The notes: generated by a model not told the origin, from the sequence alone. Positions 46,466-56,286 are shown, numbered from the stretch's first letter. The stretch: 64,000 nucleotides of DNA from Streptosporangiales bacterium (GCA_009379825.1 WHTA01000018.1:24021-88020), one strand, 5' to 3'. Translations and numbers: made by a program.

Positions 46466-47206
46466 TCATACGCTGTACAGGCGGTGGGCGATTTCCGCCG
46501 CGGCCGCTGCGACCAGGCTGCCGTACCGGGCGATGTCGTCTTCGTCGAACCGGAAGGCAGGCATGGAGATGCTGGTGCCGCCGACAGGACGCATGGTCGG
46601 GTCCAGGATGGCGGCGCCGATTCCGCAAACCTCGGGTCGCCACTCGGCGAGATTGATGGAGTAGCCGCGCTCGCGGGTGGCGGTGATGTCGGCGCGGAGC
46701 GCATCAGGTTGGCACTGGGTAGTGTCGGTGTACCGATCCAGGCCTGCGGTCATGACTTCGTCGATCTCTTCCTCGCTGAGATGGGCAAGGATTGCCTTGG
46801 CGTTGGACGGGCCGTGCAGCGGCATCCGGCCGTAGAGCGGGTAGAACGTTCGTACCGACCTGTTGCTGTCGAGTCGTTCGACGAGCACCGCGCCGTACCC
46901 ATCTCGAACGGTGAGGTAGACGGTCTCGTCGGTTTCGTCACGGAGGCGCTGCAACACGGGCAGGGCGGCCTCCCGCAGTCCTCGCTCCGGAGAGGCCCGG
47001 GCGATCGTCAGTGCTCGCGCCGTGACACGCCATCGCGTGTCGTCATGCCCCAGGGGCGCCAGCCACTCGGCCTGTTGAAGTGTCTGCAGGCAGCGGAAGA
47101 CGCTCGTGCGGGGCATGCCGAGGAGCCGCGCTAGCTCGGATACACCGACCGGCTGGTGTTCTGCGACCGCCTCGAGCACACGAAAGCAGTTGATCACATT
47201 CTGCAA
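46466..47206 (-). CDS. IclR-family transcriptional regulator
   Basis: 246 aa. N-terminal winged HTH (VSELARLLGMPRTSVFRCLQTL) and IclR effector domain (ERGYSINLAEWRPEVCGIGAAILD). The start is TTG at 47206 with GGGAG ten bases upstream; the GTG at codon 4 is an alternative. It is convergent with dctM, and the last gene in line with the leftward catabolic genes, but 104 bases behind them, with its own candidate site at 47257. Confidence 0.88.
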   Translation of the reverse strand: MQNVINCFRVLEAVAEHQPVGVSELARLLGMPRTSVFRCLQTLQQAEWLAPLGHDDTRWRVTARALTIARASPERGLREAALPVLQRLRDETDETVYLTVRDGYGAVLVERLDSNRSVRTFYPLYGRMPLHGPSNAKAILAHLSEEEIDEVMTAGLDRYTDTTQCQPDALRADITATRERGYSINLAEWRPEVCGIGAAILDPTMRPVGGTSISMPAFRFDEDDIARYGSLVAAAAAEIAHRLYSV

Positions 47207-47256
47207 GCCAGGTTATCTCCCGATATCGGCATGCACCTTCGGCTCAGGAGTCAAAT

Positions 47257-47272
47257 GTGCCGTGTTGCGGAC
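47257..47272. promoter_or_regulatory. IclR-type site 2 (GTGCCGTGTTGCGGAC)
   Basis: 50 bases upstream of the IclR gene. It matches site 1 in 13 of 16 positions. It would allow autoregulation. Confidence 0.45.
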
Positions 47273-47310
47273 AAGTTATCTGCCCGCCCAGTCGATGCGC
47301 AAACCCCGGT

Positions 47311-48360
47311 CTAGCCGTAGCGGAGGGCCGGGAGGACCTCGCGGGTGAGCAGGTCGATCGAATGCAGTGCATCGGCAACCGGCATCCCCGACCAGCAGGT
47401 GCGCAACACGAAGTGGTCGACACCGAGCTGTCGCCAGGGCAACAGCAGTCGGATGCAGTCGTCGGGCGTACCGATGACGAACCGGTCGTCCGCCAGTTGC
47501 TCGAACGGCAGGTCGAACGACTCGTTGGCCGGCATCACCTGGTCCTGCCCCCAGGCGCTGTACGTCTCGTACTTGCGCTGCAGGAAGGGCCGTGCGCGCT
47601 CCGTGGCCTCCGCTCTGGTCGGCGCGCAGAAGATCTCGCGGGACAGCGGCAGCCCGACGTGCTCGGGGCGGCAGGCGTCCCTTCGGGCCTGCCTGAACAA
47701 CGCGATCTGCCGCTCGATCGTCGCCGCGGTCGCGTGCGGGTTGATCATCCAGGTGTCGGCCAGGCGACCGGCTCGTTCCACCGCGCCGTCGTTGTTCGCC
47801 GCCATCCACACGGGCGGGCCGGATTCGTTGACCGGGCGCAGCGTCAGCCGCGCGCCGCGCAGTCGACACCACGGCAGGTCCGCGTCGACCGTTTCACCCG
47901 CCCACAGCCGTCGCACCAGGTCCAGGTTGTGCTCCAGCCGCCGCACCCGCTCTCGAACCGAGATCCCGAACGCGTCGTACTCCTCCTGTCGGTAGCCGAG
48001 GCCGACCCCGAAGATGAGCCTGCCGCCGCACACCACGTCGAGCGATGCGTAGTTCTCGGCCACCTCGATCGGGTTGTGCAACGCGAGCAGCAGGATGCCG
48101 ATGCCCACCTCCATCTCGCCGGCCTCCGCAGCCAGCCGCGCGAGGTACGGCAACGGCTGGATGTGGGTGAGCGGGTCGGATAGGTAGTGTTGCGCCGCGA
48201 ATACCGAGTCCCACCCAGAATCGCGGGCGCTGCGCAGCAGCTGCAGCTGCTCGTCGAGTGCCTCCCGCTGGTCTCGCCCGACGGGATGCTGGTTGGTCAG
48301 GGCGATACCGAACTTGACTGACTCGGCGGCGTCGTTCTTCGTGCTGATGTCGCCGCTCAC
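47311..48360 (-). CDS. LLM-class flavin-dependent oxidoreductase
   Basis: 349 aa bacterial-luciferase-like monooxygenase. KFGIALTNQHPVG, GIGILLLALHNPIEVAE and GRLIFGVGLGYRQEEYDAFG are typical, as is NNDGAVERAGRLADTWMINP. It may oxidise a substrate with FMNH2 or F420; which cofactor cannot be told. The GTG start overlaps the MmgE/PrpD stop (GTGA), so it belongs to that operon. Confidence 0.85.
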   Translation of the reverse strand: MSGDISTKNDAAESVKFGIALTNQHPVGRDQREALDEQLQLLRSARDSGWDSVFAAQHYLSDPLTHIQPLPYLARLAAEAGEMEVGIGILLLALHNPIEVAENYASLDVVCGGRLIFGVGLGYRQEEYDAFGISVRERVRRLEHNLDLVRRLWAGETVDADLPWCRLRGARLTLRPVNESGPPVWMAANNDGAVERAGRLADTWMINPHATAATIERQIALFRQARRDACRPEHVGLPLSREIFCAPTRAEATERARPFLQRKYETYSAWGQDQVMPANESFDLPFEQLADDRFVIGTPDDCIRLLLPWRQLGVDHFVLRTCWSGMPVADALHSIDLLTREVLPALRYG

Positions 48361-49748
48361 GCTGCCGTCCCGGCGGACCGGACCGCGTCGAAGCCGCGGA
48401 ACGCGGTCGAGGTGTCGAAGTTCCAGAGTTGGGTCAGTAGGGCATCCGCGTCGATGCCGGACCCGGAGAACTCGACGCAGTCCCTGAACTTCACCTCGAT
48501 GCCGTCGCGGTCCAGCGGCGCACGCCGGTCTCCGCGAGGTACGTCGACGCGTTTGGTCACAGGTCCGCGCGCCGTGTCGACCTGGACGACGGCGTACGCC
48601 TGCTCCCACTGCGCTGGCCCTACCGGTGGGCGCTCTTGCTCGTCTACCTCCACCTTCCGCAACAACTGCTGCGCCTCGGGACGTTGTACCGCGTCGTCGG
48701 TGAACGTGGCCAGGGTGACTCGCTTGTCGAGCAGTGCCGCGGCGATCACGTACTCCGCGCTGAACTTGCCTTGCAGGCCGGTCGTCGGCCGGTGGTGGAT
48801 GAGCGGGTCGAAGCCGGCGGGTTCGAGGGTGAGCTGCACGCTGCGCACTTCGCCCGCGTCGACGCCGTCCTCGTGAACGAGGTCGATGGTCGCGTCCGCG
48901 GTGCGGTGCGTGCAGTAGCAACAGGCGTACTTCTTCACGCTGAGCCCTTCAGCAGTCAGCGCCCACGGTGTCTGCAGGGTCTTCTCGACTGCTGTCAGAT
49001 CGTTGCTGTCGCCGAACATCGCGAAGTAGCCGAGTGCCGACTCCAGCTGGTCGGGATCCGCGGTGAAACCGTTGCCGGCCAGGTCGGCCGCGAAGACGGC
49101 GTCGCGCGCGGCAAGGCCGGGGTGCAGTGGCTTGGTCATGGTGCCGAAGTTCTGTCGGCTGCCGCCGGCCATCGACGCGGCGAGGCCGAGCGCGCACCTG
49201 GTCTGGTCGACGTCGAGCCCGTGCAACCTGGCCACGCCGGCGGCTGCGCCGAGCACGCCGATCGTCGCCGTCGAGTGCCAGCCGCGACCGTAGTGCGTGC
49301 GCACTGCCATGCCCGATGCGACCGCGCACTGCACCTGGAAGCCGATCACGAACGCTTCGAGCAGCTCGCGACCGGTGCGCCGGCCGGTTTCCGCGGCAGC
49401 GAGCAACGCCGGCCAGAGCACGACGCTCGGATGCCCGTAGGTGAGGTCGGTGACGTCGTCGTAGTCGAGCGCGTGACCGGCCGTGGCATTGACCAGAGCG
49501 GCGGTCCGCGCGTTCGTCAGGGTGCCGTCGGTGAGGACTGTGGCGTCTCCCGGTGGCAGCTCGCCGCCGAGGGTGGTGCGCAGGATGCCGACCGCGTCGT
49601 CGCCGCGCGCGGCGATGGTGACGCCGACGGTGTCCACCAGCGACCGACGTGCGATCTCGGCCACGTCCTCGGGCATGTCGCAGAGGTCCGCTGAGCTTGC
49701 ATACTCCGCGAGAGACCTCGTCACCGCGACTGACTCGGTATCGGACAT
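48357..49748 (-). CDS. MmgE/PrpD-family protein
   Basis: 463 aa. ALDYDDVTDLTYGHPSVVLWPALLA is the family core, and CCYCTHRTADATIDL and GLQGKFSAEYVIAAALLD lie toward the C-terminus. The family includes 2-methylcitrate dehydratase, cis-aconitate decarboxylase and iminodisuccinate epimerase, all acting on di- or tricarboxylic acids. This fits a carboxylate pathway fed by a TRAP importer, although the reaction cannot be named. Starts four bases after the CoA ligase gene. Confidence 0.85.
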   Translation of the reverse strand: MSDTESVAVTRSLAEYASSADLCDMPEDVAEIARRSLVDTVGVTIAARGDDAVGILRTTLGGELPPGDATVLTDGTLTNARTAALVNATAGHALDYDDVTDLTYGHPSVVLWPALLAAAETGRRTGRELLEAFVIGFQVQCAVASGMAVRTHYGRGWHSTATIGVLGAAAGVARLHGLDVDQTRCALGLAASMAGGSRQNFGTMTKPLHPGLAARDAVFAADLAGNGFTADPDQLESALGYFAMFGDSNDLTAVEKTLQTPWALTAEGLSVKKYACCYCTHRTADATIDLVHEDGVDAGEVRSVQLTLEPAGFDPLIHHRPTTGLQGKFSAEYVIAAALLDKRVTLATFTDDAVQRPEAQQLLRKVEVDEQERPPVGPAQWEQAYAVVQVDTARGPVTKRVDVPRGDRRAPLDRDGIEVKFRDCVEFSGSGIDADALLTQLWNFDTSTAFRGFDAVRSAGTAA

Positions 49749-49752
49749 CGGT

Positions 49753-51888
49753 TCACCTCCAGGTAGCAGGGCGTGCGGGGGACGGACTCCGCATCACGAC
49801 CGCGTCGAGTGCGACCGTGCCGCCTCGTCCCGGCAGGACCCGCACGGGGTTCAGGTCTACGGCAGTCACTTCGTCGGGCAGGTCGCCGGCGGCTGCGGAG
49901 AGACGCAACAGCTGGGTGACGAGCGCGTCCCTGTCGTGGTTCGGCCTTCCCCGATACCCGCCGAGCAGCCGACCTACGCGCGTGGAGTCGAGCAGCCGCT
50001 CGGCGTCCGGTCGAGCGAGGGGGACCGGCGCGGCTGCGACGTCGGCGACCAGCTCGGTCATCGTCCCTCCGACGCCGCAGACCACGAGCGGCCCGAACTC
50101 GGGGTCGACGGTGACTCCCAGCATCACGTCCACCCCCTCGGGGACCTGCTGCGCGACGAGTACACCTTCGAGGTCGCCGAGTCGACGCGCCCGTTCCGCC
50201 AGGTCGAGGTAGTGCTGGCGCAGCGAGTCGTGGTCGGGTACGTCGAGTACGACTAGCTCCTGGTCGGTCTTGTGCACGAAGTCGGAGCCCGCCGCCTTGA
50301 GCACGACCGGGTAGCCGAGGTCGCGTGCTGCGGCGACCGCGTCGTCGACGTCGTGCGCCAGCACCTCGTCGGGGAACGTGATCCCGTAGCCGGCGAGCAG
50401 CCGTTTGCTCGCCGGCTCGGAGAGGCTACGGACGTGCGGTGCCGGATCGGTCGGTGGGTCGACGGCCGCTGACCGTTCGTATCGCGGGCTCACGTCGCTG
50501 ATGGCCCGGACGACCGCGACCGCGTCGAGCAGTGAGCCGACCACCGGAACGCCGGCGGCAGCATAGACGTGCCGTTCGTCTTCGTCCGGTAGAGCCGGAC
50601 TCACCACGACGATGGGCGTCGCCGGGTGCTCGTCGGCGACGTCGGCCGTGGCACGGGCGAGCGCGAGCCGCCATGACGACGTGGGCGCCGGCGTCAGGTA
50701 AGCGACGAGACTGCCCGCTGCCGGGTCGCCGGCGAGGGCACGGAGGTTCACGTCGATGGTGGCGTTGCCCGCTGCACCGATATCGAACGGGTTCTGCACC
50801 CGAGCGAACCCAGCCGTCGGGCGCATGCCGGTTACGGTCCGTTCGGTGAGCGCGGGCGGCGGGATGCCGACCTCGGACAGCGCGTCGGCCGCGAGTATCC
50901 CGCCCGCTCCCGACGTACTTGTCACGACGACTCCGTCGTGGCGCGGTGACCGGCCCGCACCGAGCAGCGCGCAGGTGAGTGCCAGCGTCTCCAACGACGG
51001 TACGTCCACGACGCCATCCGCGGCGAAGACGGCGCGGTAGGCGGATCTCGACCCGGCCAGCCGGGACGAGTGCGCCTCGGTGGCGCTCACTCCGCCGGGC
51101 GAGTTGCCGAGCTTGAGCGCTGCTACCTGCTTCCCGCGCTTCCTCGCCGCACGCACGAGCTCGCGGAACCGTGCGCCGTCACCGACACTGTCGAGGATGA
51201 GCGCGATCACGTCCGTGGCCGGGTCGTCGACGAGGTACTCGAGGACGTCCACCAAGGTGAGGTCGACTTCGTTGCCCGTGGAGGCGAAGCAGCTGAGGCC
51301 CTGCCCGTACTCCTGCAGTCTCGGGGCGAACCCACCGAGCATCGCGCCACTGTGCGAGACGAGCCCCACCGACCCGGGGGCAAGCCGCCGCGAGTGCGTG
51401 TAGTTGTAACCGAGCGGCAGACCGGCGGTGGCGTTGTAGATGCCGTTGCAGTTCGGGCCGAGCACGCGGACACCATGCGTCCGCGCCGTCTCCGCCAGCC
51501 GGTCCTGCAGCTCGGTGCTCTCTGCGGTGCCCATCTCGGCGAAGCCGCTGACCGCGACGACCGCGGTTGGTACGCCTGCTCGGCCGAGATCTGCCACGGT
51601 GTCCGCGACATGGCGTGCGGGCACCATGACGAAACCGACGTCCACGCCGGTCGGCAGCTCGGTGGCCGACGACAGCGCACGGACGCCGAGCACCTCACCG
51701 CCGCTCTTGTTCACGACGTGGATGTCCCCGCCGTAGCCGGCGTTTCGCAGGTTCCGCAGCGGTTGTCCGGAGAACTTGGACTCGTCCGCGCTGGCGCCGA
51801 CGAGCGCTACCGAGCGCGCATTGAGCATGGTGCGCACCGCGTCCACTGCGTGGACCGTGCCCGTCTCGGTAGCGCCGTACCCACTCAT
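49753..51888 (-). CDS. NDP-forming acyl-CoA synthetase (alpha-beta fusion)
   Basis: 711 aa acetate-CoA ligase (ADP-forming) family. CoA-binding domain first (SVALVGASADESKFSGQPL), succinyl-CoA-ligase-like domain (GPNCNGIYN, GLVSHSGAMLGG, SCFASTGNEVDLTLVD), then the ATP-grasp beta part (SKRLLAGYGITFPDEVLA, GYPVVLKAAGSDFVHKTD, VEGVDVMLGVTVDPEFGPLV-like). It activates an acid with ATP, or makes ATP from an acyl-CoA. The ATG at 51888 shares one base with the upstream lyase TGA. Confidence 0.88.
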   Translation of the reverse strand: MSGYGATETGTVHAVDAVRTMLNARSVALVGASADESKFSGQPLRNLRNAGYGGDIHVVNKSGGEVLGVRALSSATELPTGVDVGFVMVPARHVADTVADLGRAGVPTAVVAVSGFAEMGTAESTELQDRLAETARTHGVRVLGPNCNGIYNATAGLPLGYNYTHSRRLAPGSVGLVSHSGAMLGGFAPRLQEYGQGLSCFASTGNEVDLTLVDVLEYLVDDPATDVIALILDSVGDGARFRELVRAARKRGKQVAALKLGNSPGGVSATEAHSSRLAGSRSAYRAVFAADGVVDVPSLETLALTCALLGAGRSPRHDGVVVTSTSGAGGILAADALSEVGIPPPALTERTVTGMRPTAGFARVQNPFDIGAAGNATIDVNLRALAGDPAAGSLVAYLTPAPTSSWRLALARATADVADEHPATPIVVVSPALPDEDERHVYAAAGVPVVGSLLDAVAVVRAISDVSPRYERSAAVDPPTDPAPHVRSLSEPASKRLLAGYGITFPDEVLAHDVDDAVAAARDLGYPVVLKAAGSDFVHKTDQELVVLDVPDHDSLRQHYLDLAERARRLGDLEGVLVAQQVPEGVDVMLGVTVDPEFGPLVVCGVGGTMTELVADVAAAPVPLARPDAERLLDSTRVGRLLGGYRGRPNHDRDALVTQLLRLSAAAGDLPDEVTAVDLNPVRVLPGRGGTVALDAVVMRSPSPARPATWR

Positions 51889-53042
51889 CAGGGCTGCCGC
51901 CTGGCCGGTGACTGAATCGGCTCCTTCCACGGCGACATGGCGCCTTCGTACGCCGTTGGGCCGAGTCGGAAGTGCTGCGCCTGGTCGAGCGTCTCGATGA
52001 ACGGCAGGTCCATCGGGTACAGGTCGTCTCCCCGTGGTCGGCCACCCGCCTTCGACACGTGCCCGTACAGGCGGTGGCCGAGGATCTCCTCGGCGAGCGC
52101 GACGGTGTCGACGAGCGCGCGCAGATCGACGCCGGTGTCGAAGCCGAGTTCCTCCAGCAGGTAGACGAGATCCTCGGTCGGCATCAGGTTCGCCGCCCGG
52201 CCGTTGCCGCAGTACGGACAGCCGGCCATGCCGCCGATGCTGGAGTCGAGCACCAGCGTGTGCTCCTCGCGGAGCACTCGCAGTGCCGAGTACGCGGTGA
52301 TCGGCGCTGTGCCGCGCGTGTTGTGCAGGTGCAGGTGGAACGTCGTGATCCCCGGCCAGCGCCGTTGGATCTCGGTGAGATCCTCCTCTACCTGGTCCGG
52401 CATGTGCCAGCCCATCGGATCGCCCATGAAGACCTTCGTCACCGGGATCTCGGCTTCTTCCCAGAGCCTGATCTGCCGGTCGAGCAGGTCCATCCGGGCC
52501 TGGTGGTCGAACGGACCGAGCCAGTTCGAACCCCAGGCGGCGTTCACCCCGATCTGCGCCTGCTCGGCGCCATTGACCACCGCCTGCCGCACCACCCGTT
52601 CCCAGCTGTCGATCTCGTCCTGCTGGGAACGGTTGGTGTTGCGGCGGACGAAGACGTCGCAGAGGTGGACGAGCGTCGCGGGCAGTGCACCATCGGTCGA
52701 CAGCGGAGGGATGTGCGCGGCGCGCCGCTCGACCCCCTTCTGGTTCAACGCGAGCGCCGTGTAGATCACGTTCGGACTCGGGGTGAACTTCTCTACGATC
52801 TCGTCGATGTGCCGCATCTGCGGCGTCCACTTGGGGCTGACGAAGCTGCCGACGACGATCCGACGCAGGCCGGTGTTCGACAGCGCGTCGAGCAGCCGCA
52901 CCTTGTCGTCTACGGGAATGTCGGCGTCTTCGATCTGCAGGCCTTCCCGCATGCCTTCCTCGACGAGGGCTACGGCCGGGTATCCGGGCGGGCCGTGTGC
53001 CACCTGCGGCATGGTCGATGTCGTGTGTTCGCTCACGGTCAT
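51888..53042 (-). CDS. Hydroxymethylglutaryl-CoA lyase-like aldolase
   Basis: 384 aa DRE-TIM-family lyase. N-terminal EEGMREGLQIEDADIPVDDK is a variant of the usual GPRDGLQNE motif. Metal His pair in HLHLHNTRGTA, and Cys loop GGMAGCPYCGNGRAANLMPTED are conserved. HMG-CoA lyases cleave 3-hydroxy-3-methylglutaryl-CoA into acetoacetate and acetyl-CoA; the variant N-terminus suggests a related 3-hydroxyacyl-CoA. AGGAGG lies seven bases before the ATG. The neighbours (CaiB, dehydrogenase, hydratase) build a plausible route to a 3-hydroxyacyl-CoA for this enzyme. Confidence 0.83.
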   Translation of the reverse strand: MTVSEHTTSTMPQVAHGPPGYPAVALVEEGMREGLQIEDADIPVDDKVRLLDALSNTGLRRIVVGSFVSPKWTPQMRHIDEIVEKFTPSPNVIYTALALNQKGVERRAAHIPPLSTDGALPATLVHLCDVFVRRNTNRSQQDEIDSWERVVRQAVVNGAEQAQIGVNAAWGSNWLGPFDHQARMDLLDRQIRLWEEAEIPVTKVFMGDPMGWHMPDQVEEDLTEIQRRWPGITTFHLHLHNTRGTAPITAYSALRVLREEHTLVLDSSIGGMAGCPYCGNGRAANLMPTEDLVYLLEELGFDTGVDLRALVDTVALAEEILGHRLYGHVSKAGGRPRGDDLYPMDLPFIETLDQAQHFRLGPTAYEGAMSPWKEPIQSPARRQP

Positions 53043-53053
53043 TCGACAGCCTC

Positions 53054-54232
53054 CTAGGTTGCTTGCGACTCCCGGTGTGCGTCCAGCTCGGCGAAGATCT
53101 CCGCGGTGTGCTCGCCGAGCTCGGGTGGCACCAGGCGGGTCGATGGATAGGCTCCGTCGATCTGGATAGGCAGGTTGATCACCCGAAAGTCGTCGATCCT
53201 GGGGTGCGGTACGTCGGCGAAGCCGCCGATCGCCTGCACTTGGTCGTGTACGACGACCTCGTCGATGGTCTGGATCGGCGTGCTCGGCACGCCAACCTCC
53301 TCGAGCCGCACGAGCCATTCCCGGCTCGGCACCTCGCGCAATGTGGCGGAAAGCTCCTCGGCGAGCTCGTCGCGGTGGGTGACCCGGTCCGGGTTCTGCG
53401 CGAAACGCGGGTCGTCGAGCAGGTCTTCCCGCCCGATCGCCTTGCAGAGACGCGTCCAGAGGTTCTGGTTGCCTGCCGCGATGATGATGTACCGGTCCGC
53501 AGTCGGGAACGCAGCGTACGGGTAGATGCCGATGGCGCCTGAACCGAACCGCGGTGGGACGGAACCGTCGGCGAAGTAGCCGAGGAACTGGGTGGGCAGC
53601 CACATCAACGCCGTGTTGAGCAACGACGTGTGGACGTGAGCTCCGCTGCCGGTCTTCTCCCGGGCGCGCAGCGCGTCCAGTGCAGCGATCACCGTCCACA
53701 TGCCGGTGCCTTGGTCGAGGATCGATGCGGGTACTCGGACAGGTGGTCGTCCAGTCTCACCGTTGAGGCTCATCAACCCGCCGAACGCCTGCATGAGCGG
53801 GTCGTACGCGGGGGAGTCGGCCAACGAGCCGTCCGGTCCGTACCCGGTCATGTCGCAGTAGATGATGCCCGGGTTAGTCGCGAACACCTCCTCGTACCCG
53901 AACCCCAGGTTCGCGAGTGTTCCCGGTCGCAGGTTCTGCACGAGCACGTCGGCGGAGTCGAGCAGCTCACGGAACCGCGCTGCGTCGGTCGCGTCCTTCA
54001 GGTCGAGCACGCAGCTACGCTTGTTACGGTTCAGCGCGGTGAACGTACAGCCTTCGCGCCCGTTCGCGCCTTCCCAGAACGGCGGTCCCCATCGCCTGGT
54101 GTCGTCGCCGGTACCCGGACGCTCCACCTTGATCACGTCGGCACCGAGGTCGGCGAGGATCTGCGTGGCGAACGGACCGGCCACGCTGGTGGTCACGTCG
54201 ATGACTCTGATGCCAGACAGCGAGCCGACCAT
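53054..54232 (-). CDS. CaiB/BaiF CoA-transferase
   Basis: 392 aa, family III. Opening [34 protein letters not shown], followed by NLRPGTLANLGFGYEEV and GYGPDGSLADSPAYDP with the catalytic Asp. It transfers CoA onto a carboxylate, likely from succinyl-CoA or another acyl-CoA. ATG at 54232 has AAGGTGAG upstream; longer readings are less likely. Lies 11 bases before the lyase. Confidence 0.88.
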   Translation of the reverse strand: MVGSLSGIRVIDVTTSVAGPFATQILADLGADVIKVERPGTGDDTRRWGPPFWEGANGREGCTFTALNRNKRSCVLDLKDATDAARFRELLDSADVLVQNLRPGTLANLGFGYEEVFATNPGIIYCDMTGYGPDGSLADSPAYDPLMQAFGGLMSLNGETGRPPVRVPASILDQGTGMWTVIAALDALRAREKTGSGAHVHTSLLNTALMWLPTQFLGYFADGSVPPRFGSGAIGIYPYAAFPTADRYIIIAAGNQNLWTRLCKAIGREDLLDDPRFAQNPDRVTHRDELAEELSATLREVPSREWLVRLEEVGVPSTPIQTIDEVVVHDQVQAIGGFADVPHPRIDDFRVINLPIQIDGAYPSTRLVPPELGEHTAEIFAELDAHRESQAT

Positions 54233-54268
54233 CGGGCACTCACCTTTCTCGTAGCCTTGGCGCACCGC

Positions 54269-55438
54269 TCAGTAGGACTTGGGCATGCCGAGCACCTGGT
54301 GACCTATGTACGCGAGGATCAGGTTGTTGTTTACTGGTGCGACGAGCGGCAGGCGAGCTTCCCGGAACTTCCGCTCCACGTCGAACTCTGCCGCGAGGCC
54401 GTAGCCGCCGAAGGAGTCCATGGCGGCGTTGGCGGCCGCCCACGTTGCCTTCGACGCCAGCAGTTTCGCTGCATTGGCCTCGAATCCCGGTTGCTCACCC
54501 GCGTCGAACTTCGCCGCTGCCTGCCACCGCACGAGACTTGCCGCGTGCAGATCCGCGTACGCCTGGGCGAGTGGGAACTGAACCCCTTGGTTGACGCCGA
54601 TCGGCCGACCGAACACCTCCCGCTGACTGGCGTACGCGGATGCCTTGTCGATGAACCAGAACCCGTCACCGAGCACCTCCGACGCGACGAGTATCCGCTC
54701 GGCGTTCATCCCGGAGAGGATGTAACGGAAACCCTTGCCTTCCTCACCGACACGGTTCGCCACCGGCACTCGCGCGTTGTTGAAGTGCACCTCGTTGGTC
54801 TCGTGGCTGGTCATCGTCCTGATCGGTCGATGGGTGATCGAGTCGCCGGCCTTGCGCAGGTCGACGAGCAGGATCGACAGCCCGTCGGACTTCTTGGCGA
54901 CGTCTTCGTACCGCGTGGTGCGGCACAGTAGCAGCATGTAGTCGGAGTGCTGGAATCGCGATGTCCAGATCTTCGACCCGTTGACGACGTACTCGTCGCC
55001 GTCTCGCTCGGCGAAGGTGCGGATGCGGGTCGTGTCGGACCCGGCGTCGGGCTCGGTGACCCCGAAAGCCTGGAGCCGGACCTCGTTCGAGGCGATGAGC
55101 GGCAGTAGCTGTCGCTTCTGCTCGTCGCTGCCGTGTCGGAGCACGGTGCCCATCGTGTACATCTGCGCGTGGGCGGGCACTCCGGAGCAACCCGACCTGT
55201 TGATGGTCTCGAGGACGAGCGAAGCATCCGCGACGGTACCTCCGCCACCGCCGTACTCCGCGGGAATGAGTACGGCCAGCCAGCCAGCTTTCGCGAGCGC
55301 GTCGACGAACTCCTCCGGGTACGCGAGCTCGGCGTCCTTCTCTCGCCAGTACTCCGGCGGGTACGACGCACAGAGTTCGCTCACGGCCTCCTTGATGGCC
55401 AACTGGTCGGCTGTGAGCTCGCCAGGGATGCCGGTCAT
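54269..55438 (-). CDS. Acyl-CoA dehydrogenase
   Basis: 389 aa. QAFGVTEPDAGSDTTRIRTFA is the family signature, FGRPIGVNQGVQFPLA and SFGGYGLAAEFDVERKFREARL the second. FAD-dependent desaturation of an acyl-CoA. GGGAGG seven bases before the ATG at 55438. The C-terminal NNNLILAYIGHQVLGMPKSY places it in the general group acting on short, often branched acyl-CoAs. Confidence 0.9.
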   Translation of the reverse strand: MTGIPGELTADQLAIKEAVSELCASYPPEYWREKDAELAYPEEFVDALAKAGWLAVLIPAEYGGGGGTVADASLVLETINRSGCSGVPAHAQMYTMGTVLRHGSDEQKRQLLPLIASNEVRLQAFGVTEPDAGSDTTRIRTFAERDGDEYVVNGSKIWTSRFQHSDYMLLLCRTTRYEDVAKKSDGLSILLVDLRKAGDSITHRPIRTMTSHETNEVHFNNARVPVANRVGEEGKGFRYILSGMNAERILVASEVLGDGFWFIDKASAYASQREVFGRPIGVNQGVQFPLAQAYADLHAASLVRWQAAAKFDAGEQPGFEANAAKLLASKATWAAANAAMDSFGGYGLAAEFDVERKFREARLPLVAPVNNNLILAYIGHQVLGMPKSY

Positions 55439-55494
55439 CCGGCCGCCTCCCATCGAGTTGTGGGTCTTGTGGTCCGACAGCTTCCGGTTGCTCG

Positions 55495-56286
55495 TCAGCG
55501 CCCCTTCCACTCGGGCGGACGCTTCTCCAGGTAGGCGCGGATGCCTTCCGCGCGGTCCTCGGTGAGGTAGGGGTTCGGGCCGACGTCGAGGCGCACTGCG
55601 GACTGCACGGGCAGCTCCCAACCCTTGGTGGTCATCTCCTTGTATCGGCGGAGCGACAACGGCGCGTTGGCGACGATCGAACGGACGAGCTTTTCCGCTG
55701 CTTCAGGCAGCTCCGCCGCCGGTACGACGTGGTTGTACAGGCGAAGGCGTAGCGCCTCTTCGGCGGTCAGCGGCTCTCCGGTGTAGAGCATCTCGAGTGC
55801 GATGTTGCGGGGGATGAGCCGCGGCAGCATGGCGGTGGCGAAGTTCGCGCCCATGCCGCGCTTGGCCTCGGGCATGCCGAGTGACGCGTGTTCGGCGGCG
55901 ATCCTGATGTCGCAGGCGAGCGCGAGCTCGCAACCGCCTGCGACTGCGGGCCCGTTGAGCACGGCGATCGTGGGTTTGTACGTCTCGAGTACGACCTCGA
56001 AGAGGTTGCGTTGCGGGCCGCGCATCGGGACCGGGATCTGCTCGCCCCGGCGGGCCATCTCGTCGAACTCCTTCAGGTCGGCTCCCGCGCAGAAGGCTCG
56101 GTCGCCGCTGCCGGTGAGGGCGACGGCCCAGACGTCGGGGTCTTCCTGTGCTTTGCAGAAGTAGTCGATCAGGGAGGCGGTGACCGCCTGGCTGAGCGCG
56201 TTACGGCGTTCCGGTCTGTCGATGGTCACGTAGGCGACGCGGTCACGTACTTCGAAGACAACTTCGTCCGTCGGGTTCATCGGCAT
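55495..56286 (-). CDS. Enoyl-CoA hydratase/isomerase-family protein
   Basis: 263 aa crotonase. TIDRPERRNALSQAVTASL start, oxyanion-hole AFCAGADLKEF and NGPAVAGGCELALACDIRIAAEHA. Glu residues of the hydratase pair are not obvious, so it could also be a hydrolase or isomerase. AGGAG precedes; the second ATG (56280) has the better spacing and may be the real start. First gene of the leftward catabolic operon. Confidence 0.88.
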   Translation of the reverse strand: MPMNPTDEVVFEVRDRVAYVTIDRPERRNALSQAVTASLIDYFCKAQEDPDVWAVALTGSGDRAFCAGADLKEFDEMARRGEQIPVPMRGPQRNLFEVVLETYKPTIAVLNGPAVAGGCELALACDIRIAAEHASLGMPEAKRGMGANFATAMLPRLIPRNIALEMLYTGEPLTAEEALRLRLYNHVVPAAELPEAAEKLVRSIVANAPLSLRRYKEMTTKGWELPVQSAVRLDVGPNPYLTEDRAEGIRAYLEKRPPEWKGR

